From Nipponacmea schrenckii (Eukaryota; Mollusca; Gastropoda; Lottiidae): DNA of 64,000 nucleotides. The translations under genes and the position numbers were made by a program. Location of the stretch: positions 1,240,001 through 1,304,000 of the forward strand of contig CM060202.1 in the NCBI GenBank assembly GCA_030562195.1, read 5' to 3'. The notes under the pieces were generated by a model. The model was not told the DNA's origin. It ran no database searches and saw only the letters and a list, made by a program, of their open reading frames with translations. How positions within the stretch are numbered: position 1 is the first letter of the stretch; each line of letters opens with the position of its first letter. Shown in pieces: positions 11,260-21,556 of the stretch.

Positions 11260-11502
11260 ATGTATAAAACTCTGAACAATTTGTCTCCTTCCTACCTTTC
11301 AAGCCTTTTTAACTATAAACAGACGCCTAATTCTAGCATAAAGTCAAAACTTGTGGTGCAAAAACCACGAATCAATTTGATTAAACAAAGTATGAAACAC
11401 AAAGGATCAATTTTATGGAATGGTCTAGACGAAAATTTTAAATCAGCATCAGATTTTAAGACTTTTCGAAGGATGATTCTTGGTAATCTTTCATTAAAAT
11501 AA
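11260..11502 (+). pseudogene. LINE reverse transcriptase C-terminal end
   Basis: The 80 codons start MYKTLNNLSPSYLSSLF and include KGSILWNGLDENFKSASDF and FRRMILGNL. This matches the usual end of CR1/Jockey/RTE-type ORF2 (a Y-K-x-L-x-x-L-x-P-x-Y-L block followed by G-x-x-L-W-N-x-L and F-K-x-x-[LM]). The palm with the YADD box lies upstream and is lost by 5' truncation. The frame ends naturally at the stop and the 3' UTR follows. Confidence 0.75.
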
Positions 11503-11897
11503 GCATACTTCCTGTTACACAGGTATTCTTTTCACCAACTATAGACTTACTTGCTGATGGCTATCTTAACAATTGTGTTTCTCCATGATTTAATGATTTA
11601 AGTAATTTATTAATTTTATTTTTCCCTTTCTCACAGGTATATCACCACCAACAATTCTATTTTGGCCTAACTTGAACCATTTTGAAAATCTAAATTATTA
11701 CTGTCGGGGGACGAGTAAACATCCTTAAAGCTGGTCTTGAGCACGGACAAATCCTACCTCTCCCTCCATAGAAAAATAAGAACATAAAATGGAGTAGGGT
11801 TGGGTAGCCCGCTCGCAGCATATGCACTGACGCTTTGGCAATTTTTTTTTTTTTTTTTATTTTTTTTATTTTATATCTATGTTTTGATGTCTGATCG

Positions 11898-12975
11898 TCT
11901 CATTCAGATGTACTTGTCTATTCCTTGGTTTTTGTGGTCATGTACTTGATCGCAGAAAGATGAATCTGTCCATTTTATACACATGTACTTGTGTATTTTA
12001 AAATCAATTGTACGTTGAAATGATGTATGGTTTTTGCTGTCATGTACTTGATCGCCGGAAGATAAATCTGTCCATCATTTACACATGTAATTGTGTATTT
12101 TATAACAAATTGTACGTTGAAATAATACGTGATTTTTTGCGGTCGTGTGCATGGCCACGGCAACTATATATTAAATCCATTTTATAAACAAATGGTAGGT
12201 TGAAAATCTGTCCATTTCATGCACATGTACTTGTGTATTTTTAAACAAATTGTACGTGGAGTATTGTATATTTATTTTGTGGTCATGTACTTGATCGCCG
12301 GAACATAGATCTGTCCATTTGATACACATGTACTTGTGTATTTTTAGTATTTTAGACGAATTGTATATTGAGATATTATGTATTTTCGATTTTTTTCTTT
12401 TTTTCTTTTTTTTTTCTCCAATGTATTGCCCCATTGGCTGAATGTGAGACAGGACCATGTCCATGTGTACATCTCATTCAGATGTACTTGTCTATTCCTT
12501 GGTTTTTGTGGTCATGTACTTGATCGCAGAAAGATGAATCTGTCCATTTTATACACATGTACTTGTGTATTTTAAAATCAATTGTACGTTGAAATGATGT
12601 ATGGTTTTTGCTGTCATGTACTTGATCGCCGGAAGATAAATCTGTCCATCATTTACACATGTAATTGTGTATTTTATAACAAATTGTACGTTGAAATAAT
12701 ACGTGATTTTTTGCGGTCGTGTGCATGGCCACGGCAACTATATATTAAATCCATTTTATAAACAAATGGTAGGTTGAAAATCTGTCCATTTCATGCACAT
12801 GTACTTGTGTATTTTTAAACAAATTGTACGTGGAGTATTGTATATTTATTTTGTGGTCATGTACTTGATCGCCGGAACATAGATCTGTCCATTTGATACA
12901 CATGTACTTGTGTATTTTTAGTATTTTAGACGAATTGTATATTGAGATATTATGTATTTTCGATTTTTTTCTTTT
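11898..12975. repeat. 574 bp tandem duplication in the LINE 3' UTR
   Basis: The unit 11,898-12,471 is repeated almost exactly from 12,472 on (offset 574, for example CTTGTCTATTCCTTGGTTTT at 11,912 and 12,486). The second unit runs to 12,975, is interrupted by family X, and its last part resumes at about 14,119-14,180. Inside each unit are ~130 bp subrepeats (TACTTGATCGC, ACACATGTACTTGTGTATTT). The identical 62-codon minus-strand ORFs in both units are by-products. Confidence 0.9.
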
Positions 12976-14118
12976 TACGTATTTCGACTTTGGCGAAAAC
13001 GTATTGTAATCGTTCGGATTATTTTATTTTATTTTTTTTTTTTTGTAATTCTTGGATGAGTTTGCAGACAAACTGGTAAAAGGTGCAGAAATTCTAAATC
13101 TACAGTTGATCTTAGAATGATTTCTATTATCAAATAAAACAAAACCGGAAGTTCTATCTCTGACAGGAAGTGAGAACCGGAAGTTGAGATTTTTTTGCTT
13201 TAGCAAGTTTATTTTCAGTTCGATTTTGACCGGATTTTCAGATTTGAAAACTTCAATGTATTTGTCAACTAACAATTATAGGTTTTATGCAATTAGGTTA
13301 AATATTTTACCCACGATTTGCAATTCAATATTCAAGGGTCATCGGCAAAAATTTCAGACCGTGATTTCTCCTTTAATATAAATGGTAAAATTTTGAAACT
13401 TTACCAGTTGATAGGCGATATGATTATAATTTTTGAAAAAATGTGAAAAAAAAAATTCTACTTCCGGTTTAGCCTCAAATGACGTAATTACGTAACTTCC
13501 GGTCTATAACTGCTAGGTGAAAAGTGAAAACTGTTTTAGAAATAACTTGTCAATAGTAATTGATTTGACCTAAATAATTAGGTCAAGCTGCCATATCGGC
13601 CGCCATTTTGAATTTTTGTTACAATTCTTAAATCCGAAATTCAGACACTACTGATAGACCGATTTTGATGAAATTTAGCACATAGATACAATGGATCTTT
13701 ATCTACCTTTTCTTGGAGACCGATTTTCAAATTTCGTATTTTCTTTCGAATTATTTAAATTTCGATTTTTTCAAAATTAGGTCACTTTAACGGCTACGGA
13801 AGGTGTGACCCACTTAATCTATGACCTTGAAAATTAGGTCAAATAATATTCAATATATTGTCTACGAGTAGATATTTTTTAATTTGGCTTACTTAAAAAA
13901 TTCATAGAGATAAGTGTACTTAAATACAGCAAAAATTGATAATTTTCATATTTTCGCCATCATTAACCGTTACGGAAGGTGTGACCTAATTATTTTATGA
14001 CTTTGAAAACTAGGTCAAATGATATTCAATATATTGTCTAGATGTAGGTCATTGCAAATTTAGCCTACATAATATTTTAAGGCTCTCGAAATACGTTCAT
14101 AATTGTAAGCAATTCTAG
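12976..14118 (+). mobile_element. Helitron-like repeat family X, copy 2 (boundaries fixed by insertion)
   Basis: It sits between two parts of one LINE 3' unit, so its limits are well defined. The 5' end is ACGTATTTCG (12,977-12,986). Its inverted copy CGAAATACGT lies at about 14,088-14,097, some 20 bp inside the 3' end, followed by the hairpin AATTGTAAGCAATT and CTAG. The host bases on both sides are T runs. A 5' terminus repeated in inverted form at a subterminal 3' position, then a hairpin, is the arrangement described for Helitron2/Helentron elements. The interior is noncoding, with CCGGAAGT and AGGTCA-type phrases. Confidence 0.7.
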
Positions 14119-14174
14119 TTTTCTTTTTTTTTTCTCCAATGTATTGCCCCATTGGCTGAATGTGAGACAGGACC

Positions 14175-14384
14175 ATGTCCATGTGTATTGGGCCTAAAGA
14201 GTTTATTATTATTATAGCTGTCTATAGGGGGCCTAAACCAAATGAAAATTCTAGATTGGAATCGCTTCGAAAAAAAAAACAGTTCACGATAGATCTTGAT
14301 ATTGCGAAATCGGTTGGCTACAAGATCGTGCCATTAAAAAATGATGCAATGCCAACGATTTTCGATTTCTTGGTAAAACCCTAA
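14175..14384 (+). pseudogene. Conserved short ORF of the Kolobok-like element (hypothetical)
   Basis: The part encoded by element DNA reads FTIDLDIAKSVGYKIVPLK and ends FDFLVKP. Copy B has the same stretch on the minus strand (58,780-59,004) with SIDLDIAKSVGYKIVPLK. Differences between copies are few and mostly conservative. It follows the THAP fragment in the same sense, so it may be part of the same decayed transposase. I recognise no domain. The first codons (IGPKEFIII) are LINE tail. Confidence 0.4.
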
Positions 14385-14982
14385 GTGTCCATCAAAAAAA
14401 GAAAAACTCAACTGTCCGTTGTCGGCGAGGCTGTAGCAGTGTAGGCCTACCAAGAAGAGGCAATCGAAGGCAAATGAAAATTACTGTCTAAAGGGGTTGA
14501 GGTTAACAATAAATTGAAAAACAATTTGTTCATATTAGACCAAACTTTCGTTCTTATTAACCTATAATTTTACTCGACAACCCCAAGGAAATAAAAAATC
14601 TTACCTAAGAGTAAGAACCCACAGGGTCCGGAGAATAACATTACTACTAACGCGATTTGAAAGTGAAAGTAGATTACATATTTTATTTTCTTGGCCCCAG
14701 GGGAATAACCAGTGCCCGTGCCTCGAAAACATACTACTGCTATCTAATATCATGTACAAACTTATTTAGGCCACTGATTACTTTGCAAAACAAAACTAAA
14801 AGGTCCAGATACAATTTTCTTCATTCGATTAGACTAGAAAGTAGAACGATGGTAAAAATTTATGATTCGATCCGAAGGCCGATCTTATTTTAATTTTATT
14901 AATTGTTCCTACAACGTTGGTATTATAATTTCAAAAATCGGCTGATAAATAACGAATCCTAAATTTTCATAAACTGTCATAT

Positions 14983-15171
14983 TTATCGAGTTGTTGTCAA
15001 TAATAGGCCTAGACGGAATGAATTGGATACCAAGTACCATTCATCGATAGAGACGCCATTATTATTAGCTTGTTGAGTTTCATCGTAGTCGTTAGGTCTA
15101 TCACTATCACTCCCCGAACCCGATGAATTTTCTTGATCTTCATGAGGCCTATTTGCTAAAGGTTTATACAT
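14983..15171 (-). pseudogene. Acidic serine-rich conserved ORF of the Kolobok-like element (hypothetical)
   Basis: The 62 codons start MYKPLANRPHEDQENSSGSG and continue through an aspartate/serine-rich stretch to DEWYLVSNSFRLGLLL. Copy B preserves it on the opposite window strand (57,999-58,184) with mainly conservative differences. It is antisense to the THAP fragment. The frame is open upstream of the ATG for several codons (GIRVQPY). There is a weak likeness to the start of the zinc domain of P2X7-like proteins, but the cysteines that define it are absent, so I give no function. Confidence 0.4.
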
Positions 15172-15506
15172 ATAAGGTTGAACTCTTATACCAAGATTAA
15201 TCTCTGTTATTTCTCAGATTCTTAGTCATAATCAAAGGGAGACGCCATCTCGATAAGATTGAATGTATATGACGTTACGTCAAGAGTTTCACAGATTGTT
15301 CCGACCTGACGTCACAATCAAGGGACGTAATCACGATAGACATATTGAAAAAGCCAGATTTCAAAAGCATATTGCAAACATACCGATGCAATTTTTTAAT
15401 TTTGCGGATTTGATACTAACATCGCTTCTAGTTATAGAAAAACACAAAAAATTGTTTTTGATATTCGTTTCTTTTGTCCTTTAAAGTTAAAACATAGTCT
15501 TTAAAG

Positions 15507-17457
15507 GGAGGTGTTTGGAAATTTTCTTCATAGACTATACCATCTAATAATATGATAACCCTTCCACCAGCTCGAACGATTTCCTGTATGTCCACGGAAA
15601 TGAGAACGTCATTACAAAACCCATTTCTGAATCTTATCTTATCGCCAGATTTCGTTTGGCCATTCTAAATAAGTTATTTTGTCTTTGGCTGGTATGGGTT
15701 GAAAAAACATACTTTTTGGATATTCAAACCAAACCGATAAAATAGCACACCTCGGTCTAAATTGCTGTTTATTGAAAAGCTTGACAAATTCTGCCTTTTC
15801 AGATTCTTTTAAAACTCTGGCCGATTCAGCTTTCGGGTATTCACCATCACACATAGCAGAAGCATAAAGACCGTTAGCGTCAAACGCCATTAATTTAGAA
15901 CAAGAGATTTTCTTCAACTGTTCTTTTGAATCAACATTAGACTTTTGGTATTTTTTAAATAAGTCGATGATGTCGGAATCGGTGGTATTTAAATGATGTT
16001 GTAGTACTTTACATATTTCATCTAATTTATCCGAAGCGAATTTCATTATGTTTGCAGAAACTCTACCACCTTTGACGGAACGCCCGACATAATGTCTGAT
16101 TAACGGATCGACGTGAGAGTAAACTTTTTCTCCTTTATACAGATGATACCAACCTTTGAGAGATAAAGCAGGGGCTGTTAAATTATTTAGAACGCTTTGT
16201 TCTATCAAAGCTGTCATAACCTGATTGTATTTGATCAAACACACGCCTAAACATACGGTATCTCTTGTAGCATAAGATTCCCATTCTTCTCTTCGGGACT
16301 CCCAATTCGATTCGTTTATAGACGCAATATCTAAATCGATCTTTCTTAAATTCATTGGTATTGATTTTCCCCAATCTTTTAAACTTCTCGCTACATGTTG
16401 ATACGAGCAGGTGAAATTTAATTTTTGACGATAATTGTTATCGTTGATGAACTTCTTTTCATTATTCCATTTTTTCTGTAAAGACTTTTTCGGTAAATGG
16501 ATTAGATATAGGTAAACGAAGTATGCCTCTGGTGGTTTTGAGAGGACAATGCGTTATTTCGACATATTTTTAATGATAATCCAATTATCAAAACCACTAC
16601 CGTTATGAGAAACTAACGTTAATTGTTTTTGATCGACATGTCCTAAATGTTTCAACATTTGGTCTATGCAATCTATCCCTACGAAAATGTGAACTATATT
16701 CATTATTTTTTCATAAAACTCTTCAGGAACATCGTCTGTTGGTTTAGATCTGGAAAACGACAATTTATTCGTTCTAATATTTTTCGCAGCTTTTCCAAGT
16801 TTACCAAAGAACATGCATATGGTATTGTTTTACCGGTTTCTTTTTCTGTATACGTCTCGGAGTCCCAAGCAAAGAGTTTCGGGTTGGGAATTGGGCGACG
16901 TGGACGCTGGATTAAATTCCGAAACAAGTTCGACGTTAACTCAGGACTTCCATACTTGTTGATACTTATCTTTTATCTCTTTTATTCCCAAACTTTTGTT
17001 ATCTCTTTTTATCAAAAAGAAATGATCGTTGTGTAAATACAAAACCCATTCTGATGGATTGTTTATTTTTGTAGGATATAAATGTCTATTTTTAGGATTA
17101 TAAATTTGGAACGAAGTTTTATTTTTTTCCATGAGTCATGATTCCATTTCTGTTATGTTTTGAATAGGAATAAATAAAATCATCAAATTCTTTTGTCAAA
17201 TCACGTTTTAAAACATAATTTACACACTTTATAAAACAAGCTCCGTCAGTAGGAATATAACAATATTCTCCAACGTATTCTTTGATTGTAAATAGCAGTT
17301 GAGTTCCTTTTCCTACGTTTGATCTTTTGATTGGTTTGAAATTGTCCGTACGATATATTATATCACCAGTAAAATACCAATCTGAACTATCTGATTTTTC
17401 ACTCATATTATCGACAACTCTGCCAATCATTGCCACATTAAAGAAAGCTAAAGTCAT
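15507..17457 (-). pseudogene. Polinton/Maverick protein-primed DNA polymerase B, decayed and 3'-truncated
   Basis: Minus-strand pieces in order: N-terminal segment with YCYIPTDGACFIKCVNYVL (17,119-17,457), common to Polinton polymerases; FAWDSETYTE (Exo I, near 16,870); LTLVSHNGSGFDNWIIIKN (Exo II, near 16,580); YATRDTVCLG (Exo III, near 16,270); VGRSVKGGRVSANI (near 16,060); LMAFDANGLYASAM (Pol A, near 15,870); and after a break DVLISVDIQEIVRAGGRVI with GIVYEENFQTPPFKDY (to about 15,507). Pol B and the Pol C DTD motif are missing, cut off where the Kolobok-like element begins. At least five frame breaks separate the pieces. The enzyme would replicate the element from a protein-primed end. 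This copy is inactive. Confidence 0.9.
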
Positions 17458-17571
17458 ATTTTGTTTGAATTTTCCATCTTCGAAAATTTTTATCCGTCGA
17501 TTTCAATTTGACCATTAAAACTTTCAAACTCTTTAATTATATCAGAAACCACTTTCGCAAATAATTCATTT

Positions 17572-18024
17572 TCAATTTTTTTCTGCATGTTTCTTTTTCG
17601 ATTTTTTATGTTCTATTTTAATAGATTCAATTTTCGTTCTCAATTCATCGAATATTTCATTGAATTCTACCAGTTCTTCTATGGTAATTATTTTGTCGGA
17701 TTTGCTTCTTTCGAAAAAGATGAATAATTTATCCAAGTATGTTCTTATTAAATTTGATATGGTTTTGTAATATAATTTCCTTTTAGAGATAAACCCAATA
17801 GTAATCATACCACATGACGATGTTTGAATCGCTGTCAGAGCTCTTAAGATAGCTGGAATAAATATTGGCAGAGAAATACTCGCTGTTACAGTGGTTGCTG
17901 TTGTTATCAGACAAGCTGATATAACACTTATAGTTTTAAAAGTAGTGTCTATCCTACCCCAACATTTCGTTAACTTTTTGTAATGATTGAATTCTTCTTC
18001 TAACTCTTTTTGTTTACGTATCAT
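17572..18024 (-). CDS. Polinton putative membrane protein with coiled coil
   Basis: The 150-codon ORF has a charged N-terminal helix (KQKELEEEFNHYKKL), a long hydrophobic centre (about residues 30-78, ISVISACLITTATTVTASIS and following) that could form one or two membrane passes, and a lysine/glutamate-rich C-terminal coiled coil. It lies between the polymerase and the fibre-like ORFs on the same strand. A decayed second copy exists at 40,770-41,110 on the plus strand, so this gene belongs to the element and is not chance. Role unknown; a virion or membrane-interaction role is inference from position and topology. Confidence 0.6.
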   Translation of the reverse strand: MIRKQKELEEEFNHYKKLTKCWGRIDTTFKTISVISACLITTATTVTASISLPIFIPAILRALTAIQTSSCGMITIGFISKRKLYYKTISNLIRTYLDKLFIFFERSKSDKIITIEELVEFNEIFDELRTKIESIKIEHKKSKKKHAEKN

Positions 18025-18049
18025 GACATCTTGTAATTCTTCCGTGGTA

Positions 18050-18916
18050 TCAAATTAGCTGTATTTCTGATAAGCCAGCATAATTTTCATGAATCTGATG
18101 TATGCGATTGTCTTTATCTTTAACACCAAGATATTCTAAAATAATTGTTATGGCAAATTCAACCATACGATTAACATTTTTAGGAAAATATTGTTCCTGT
18201 GGAATTTCAATTATTTTTCCTATTTTAAAATTTGCAAAAAACGTACTGACTTTTCCAATTATAAATACGGGAGGTGTTACAAATGTTTTATTTACTTGAG
18301 ATTTATCAATATCGATTGAAGTAAATTTATTACCAAAATCAAAATAAAATCTAAAATGTTCAAATTCTTTCCATTTCAAAAATGAATATGTTTTTCTTCC
18401 TCTATATTGTAAGACCTTGTTAATTACTGAATTGGTAATTTGTGGTTTTTCATTAATATCAAATCTAGGAAATATAAACCATACTCGGTTACGGTAAATA
18501 CATCAGATGGCTCAAGGTTTATTCTGTATTCAAATCCATCGACAAAATCTGTATCTATTACTATGTCATAAAGATGATTGTTATTTGTAAATTCATCATG
18601 TTTAATATTTAGAACTTTATTTTTTTTCCATCTTTTGATATTGTCCAAAATTCTCTATTAATCTTCGCAGTTGGTAATTTTTGAGAAAATATTACTGATT
18701 TTATTTTTACTTTTAAAGGAAATAATATAGTAATGATTGCTTCATTACTATCTGGTGAACTCGCAAGTTCAAATCTTGCCAGGTTTATTTTGTCAAAAAC
18801 TCCTTCAAATCTGGGGGAAATTAATCTCCCTTTGTATTTTGTAATAAACCCGTACTTTTCTGTATTACCATCTGCAAAGGGGAAAGTAAAATAATAATAA
18901 GGTCTTTCTTTATTAT
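18050..18916 (-). pseudogene. C-terminal part of the Polinton fibre-like/surface protein, frameshifted
   Basis: Three overlapping minus-strand frames make up this stretch: 18,916-18,625 (FTFPFADGNTEKYGFITKY, ARFELASSPDS), 18,648-18,424 (FEYRINLEPSDVFTVTEYG) and 18,379-18,050 (FEHFRFYFDFGNKF, EYFPKNVNRMVEFAI). The pieces are beta-rich and show no known motif. The last one has a decayed homologue at 40,480-40,651. They follow the coiled-coil ORFs without a gap, so I read them as the distal domains of the same large protein or as neighbouring genes broken by frameshifts. Confidence 0.5.
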
Positions 18917-19780
18917 TTAATTCTTGATTCTTCTTTTTTTAATTTCATTATCATTTGAGTCAATTTTTCGATCTAATTGAGAAATTAATGAGGTTAACTG
19001 ACTTTTATCATTACCCAATTGCTGTTGAATATAGGTTTTAATATCGGCTAGTTCGTTGTTATCACTAAGTTTAGTTTCAAGATTGGATAATTCTTGTTTC
19101 AATCTGTTTTCGTTTATACCTGGTTTAATGTTGCTTATTAATTGTCTAATATATGATTTTTCCTTGGTAATTTTTTCGTCTAATTTAGATATTAATGAAT
19201 TGGAATCTTGTAACTGAGTTTTATCGACCACACTAACTAATTGCTATTGAATATAGGTTTTGATTTCTTTGAGTTCGCCGCTGCCACTAAGTTTCGTTTC
19301 TAAATTAGTTAATTCCTGTTGTAATCTTTCTTCGTTTACACCAGGTTTAATGTTACCTATCAGTTGTTTCAAATCTGACTTTTGCTTTGTAATTTTTTCG
19401 TCTAGTTGGGATATTAATGAATTTAAGTGAGTTTTATCGACTATGTTACCCAATTGTCGTTGATAACTTTCTAGTTTTTTATGATGCGAGTCTAAAAGTT
19501 TTTGATGGTTTTCTAATTGGTTTTTACTATCTTTATCTAATACGGTTATTTTTTGATGTAAACTTTTAGTTGTTTGAGTTAAATAACCTTTATTAATTGC
19601 ATCTTTTTTCTGATGAGGAAATCTTAAATTAGTTATTTTGAAATTGTTCATATCTATATCACCTTGAAGCGTGTCTCCAGTTTGATCTACAAAATATGGT
19701 TTGAATTTATTGATCGATATTGAGCGAGCTTGATTTTTTAACTTTCCTAAACCAAATTTATTGGCTATTTTTTTAAACAA
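18917..19780 (-). pseudogene. Polinton fibre-like protein, N-terminal motif plus coiled-coil repeats
   Basis: The 178-codon ORF (19,244-19,780) starts MFKKIANKFGLGKL and contains GDTLQGDIDMNNFKITNLRFP followed by AINKGYL. This is the D-M-N-x-x-x-I-x-N-L-x-x-P...A-x-x-K-x-Y motif seen in fibre and tail proteins. It then becomes a heptad-rich coiled coil. A ~77-residue unit (SLISQLDEKITKQKSDLKQL ... LETKLSG) is repeated in the next ORF (18,917-19,231), separated by a stop and short shift. Trimeric fibre is a structural inference. A spike or attachment role would fit a virus-like Polinton, but the sequence shows no receptor-binding motif. Confidence 0.6.
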
Positions 19781-19782
19781 GA

Positions 19783-20185
19783 TGTAATATTATTTCTTCA
19801 AACGACTTGCCTAAACTTAATTGATATAAAACCCAAAGAGAAACTTGACCACAAAATTTATCCTCTGGTTTTTTAATTTGAAAAGTAGAACATTTGATCG
19901 GACTATACTTCAAATCGATTATTTCTTTAGTTGGATCTAATCCATACGAATCGAAAAATACATCGAATCCCCTTTGAATAAAGCAGAATGATAAACGCCT
20001 TTTTGATCTGAAGTGTGGATATTAGTTATAGCGTAGAACTTTGTTTTATTTTTAAGAGATGATATTTCATCGCACATGCAATAGTAAAAAGGTTTTATGT
20101 TTAATTCTTCTGCCCATCGTATTAACTGAAAATTTGTGGTAGTGTCTGTTCCGTATCTTTGCAAGAATTCTTCCAAAGTAATCAT
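19783..20185 (-). pseudogene. Polinton adenain-like cysteine protease, frameshifted
   Basis: The first part (20,185-19,937) runs from MITLEEFLQRYGTDTTTNF to GVYHSALFKGDSMYF. After a one-base shift the frame continues with FDSYGLDPTKEI and FCGQVSLWVLYQLSLGKSF (to about 19,783). H in GVYHSALFK, D in FDSYG and C in CGQVSL correspond to the His-Asp/Glu-Cys triad of the adenovirus-type/Ulp1-like proteases of Polintons, which process capsid proteins. Length (~134 codons) is short for the family. It lies between the integrase and the fibre-like gene on the same strand. Confidence 0.75.
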
Positions 20186-20190
20186 TTTAT

Positions 20191-20984
20191 TTAAAAGTCA
20201 GTTTTTTGTAGTTCGTTTTGATAAAATCTACCTTCACCGTGTAAATCTACTAAACTGTAAGTTGGTGGTGAAGTTTTATTAACTTTATCAATAATGAAAA
20301 TTTCATTCGTCCAATAGCCAACATAACCTTTTTCGAATTTACTTTTATATTTATAAATACGAACTAGATCTCCAACTTTGAATTTGACTTTAATATTTAA
20401 ATTTTCACAATTGTTTTGTGTGTTGATTGATTTGATAATATCTGGATTTTTTGAAGCTTCCGAAGGAGACGCTTTTATAGATGAATGAATTTTGTTATTA
20501 TATTCATCGACGACAATCGGTAATATTTTCAGCCATTTTTGAGACTTCAATTCAGTGAACTTTTTGAATAATTTGTTTTTCAGAGTTCTGTTAAATCTCT
20601 CAATTACTACAGCTTTACCTTCGTTATACGTTCTGTAAAGTTCAAACTCTAGAGATTTCATGTTCTGATTATAAAACTCTGTTCCTTGATCTACCCACAA
20701 CTTTTTCGGTTTTTTGTGTTTCATTATCCTTTCAAATGCTTTTTTAACAGTCAGACCCGTTTTGTTTTTTAGAGGAATAACCGAAGCGTATCTGCTGACC
20801 ATATATCGTCTTTGGCGAATACTTTCACTTTTAAAAAGTTTTTAGTTTTTCTGAATTCTTTATGAACTTCATCTGCTATTCCCATACCAAATTTCATTTT
20901 TGATTTTAATAATCTTATGATTAGCGCTCTTTCAACTTTTTCTCTAAATGTGGGATTTGGAATAGATTCTAATTCTTTAATCAT
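20191..20984 (-). pseudogene. Polinton retroviral-type integrase, one frameshift
   Basis: The N-terminal side (20,984-20,769) ends KVFAKDDIWSADTL, giving the first catalytic aspartate (WSAD). After a frame break the core (20,802-20,191) reads RYASVIPLKNKTGLTVKKAF, LWVDQGTEFYN (second aspartate) and AVVIERFNRTLKNKL (glutamate), then a C-terminal SH3/chromo-like segment (FKVGDLVRIYKYKSKFEKGY ... GRFYQNELQKTDF). Length and motif order fit Polinton rve integrases. The break lies next to the left edge of the 1,041 bp duplication (20,782), so the duplication may have helped damage it. Confidence 0.85.
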
Positions 20985-21257
20985 TTGTTTGTCTGCTTCG
21001 TGTTGAAATTGTAAGTCTTCATTTCTGTATAGTTTGTCGTGTTTTAGTGTTTTAACTGGTTATTCACCTGGTTTTGGATTATCATTTTCATCCAATCGTA
21101 AATCTAACCTTGTTCCCGGACCAGTGTAATTATCACCCGGAAGATGTTTCTCGCCTTTATATTTAGCCCACGGGAAACCGGGAAGTTTAGTTAAAGATTT
21201 TTGAATGTCTCCCGACCCAATATACATTGAGGGAGAGTGACTGTTTATTAAAGACAT
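20985..21257 (-). pseudogene. PLA2-like domain in frame with the integrase N-terminus
   Basis: From ATG at 21,257 the frame gives SLTKLPGFPWAKYKGEKHLP, NYTGPGTRLDLRLDENDNP, an in-frame TAA (near 21,060) and then, in the same frame, LKHDKLY and HEADKQMIKEL running into the integrase N-terminal ORF. G-P-G-T followed downstream by H-D-x-x-Y is the signature of phospholipase A2-like domains of parvovirus VP1 and of some Polinton/adintovirus proteins, where it is linked to membrane passage. The TAA is shared by both tandem copies, so it arose before the duplication. Fusion to integrase or a simple readthrough arrangement cannot be separated here. Confidence 0.7.
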
Positions 21258-21398
21258 TTTTTAGTAATAGATATTACCACTCGCTTACATTACGATTACA
21301 TTGATGATGCTAATTAATGAATATACCCTGCTGTAAATCTATGTGCATTGGATGCGCTAAATCTGAATTAAACTTTATTAAAAGAAGAATAGCTTCGT

Positions 21399-21556
21399 AG
21401 TATATTCAGATTTAGCGCATGCAATGCCAAGGAAATAGAGATGTTAAAGGGGTATTAATTACTTATACACCTAAAGATGCTATAAATCTAATTAAGGAAT
21501 ATACCCTACTGTAAATATACCCTATGGGCATTGCATGCGCTAAATCTGAATATACT
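21399..21556. mobile_element. 158 bp foldback MITE with 30 bp perfect TIRs
   Basis: AGTATATTCAGATTTAGCGC (21,399 onwards) is matched by its reverse complement ending at 21,556, and the perfect arm is about 30 bp. A third, partial copy of the motif lies at 21,352-21,368. The element is repeated in the second tandem unit at 22,440-22,597. It stands just beyond the integrase/PLA2 side of the Polinton, so the arms could also derive from Polinton termini, which often begin AG. No coding content. Confidence 0.7.

Larger units (their letters stand above)
11236..14216 (+). mobile_element. 5'-truncated LINE (CR1/Jockey/RTE-type) inserted in Kolobok-like copy A
   Basis: The block is absent from copy B, which fixes the insertion limits to within a few bases. 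It opens with the RT C-terminal segment (11,260-11,502), continues through a 3' UTR with duplicated ~574 bp units, and ends in a TTATTATTATTATAG simple repeat. A Helitron-like element (12,976-14,118) is inserted into the second 3' unit. No target duplication is clear. Confidence 0.7.
10849..15480 (+). mobile_element. Kolobok-like DNA transposon copy A, split by a LINE insertion
   Basis: The left end GGGCATAGGAAATGGAAATT is preceded by TTAA (10,845-10,848). The right end is followed by TTAA (15,481-15,484). Sequence at 10,849-11,235 and 14,217-15,480 matches the reverse complement of copy B (57,684-59,400), with the insertion at 11,236-14,216 absent from copy B. A THAP-type N-terminal coding fragment lies near the left end. 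THAP fingers together with TTAA duplications are features of the Kolobok superfamily. No DDE catalytic core was found, so the element is non-autonomous or strongly decayed. Its right flank is DNA polymerase sequence of the Polinton, so it inserted into that element or next to it. Confidence 0.7.

Noticed and set aside
3000..14160. One giant inverted repeat (3-5.1 kb against 11.9-14.2 kb) as a single foldback unit
   Set aside because: The order of blocks differs between arms and family X is inserted inside the LINE tail only on the right. Two independent copies of the same repeats explain it.
14983..15171. P2X7-like zinc domain in the acidic ORF
   Set aside because: Only a loose likeness of the leading residues. 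The cysteine and histidine ligands are absent.
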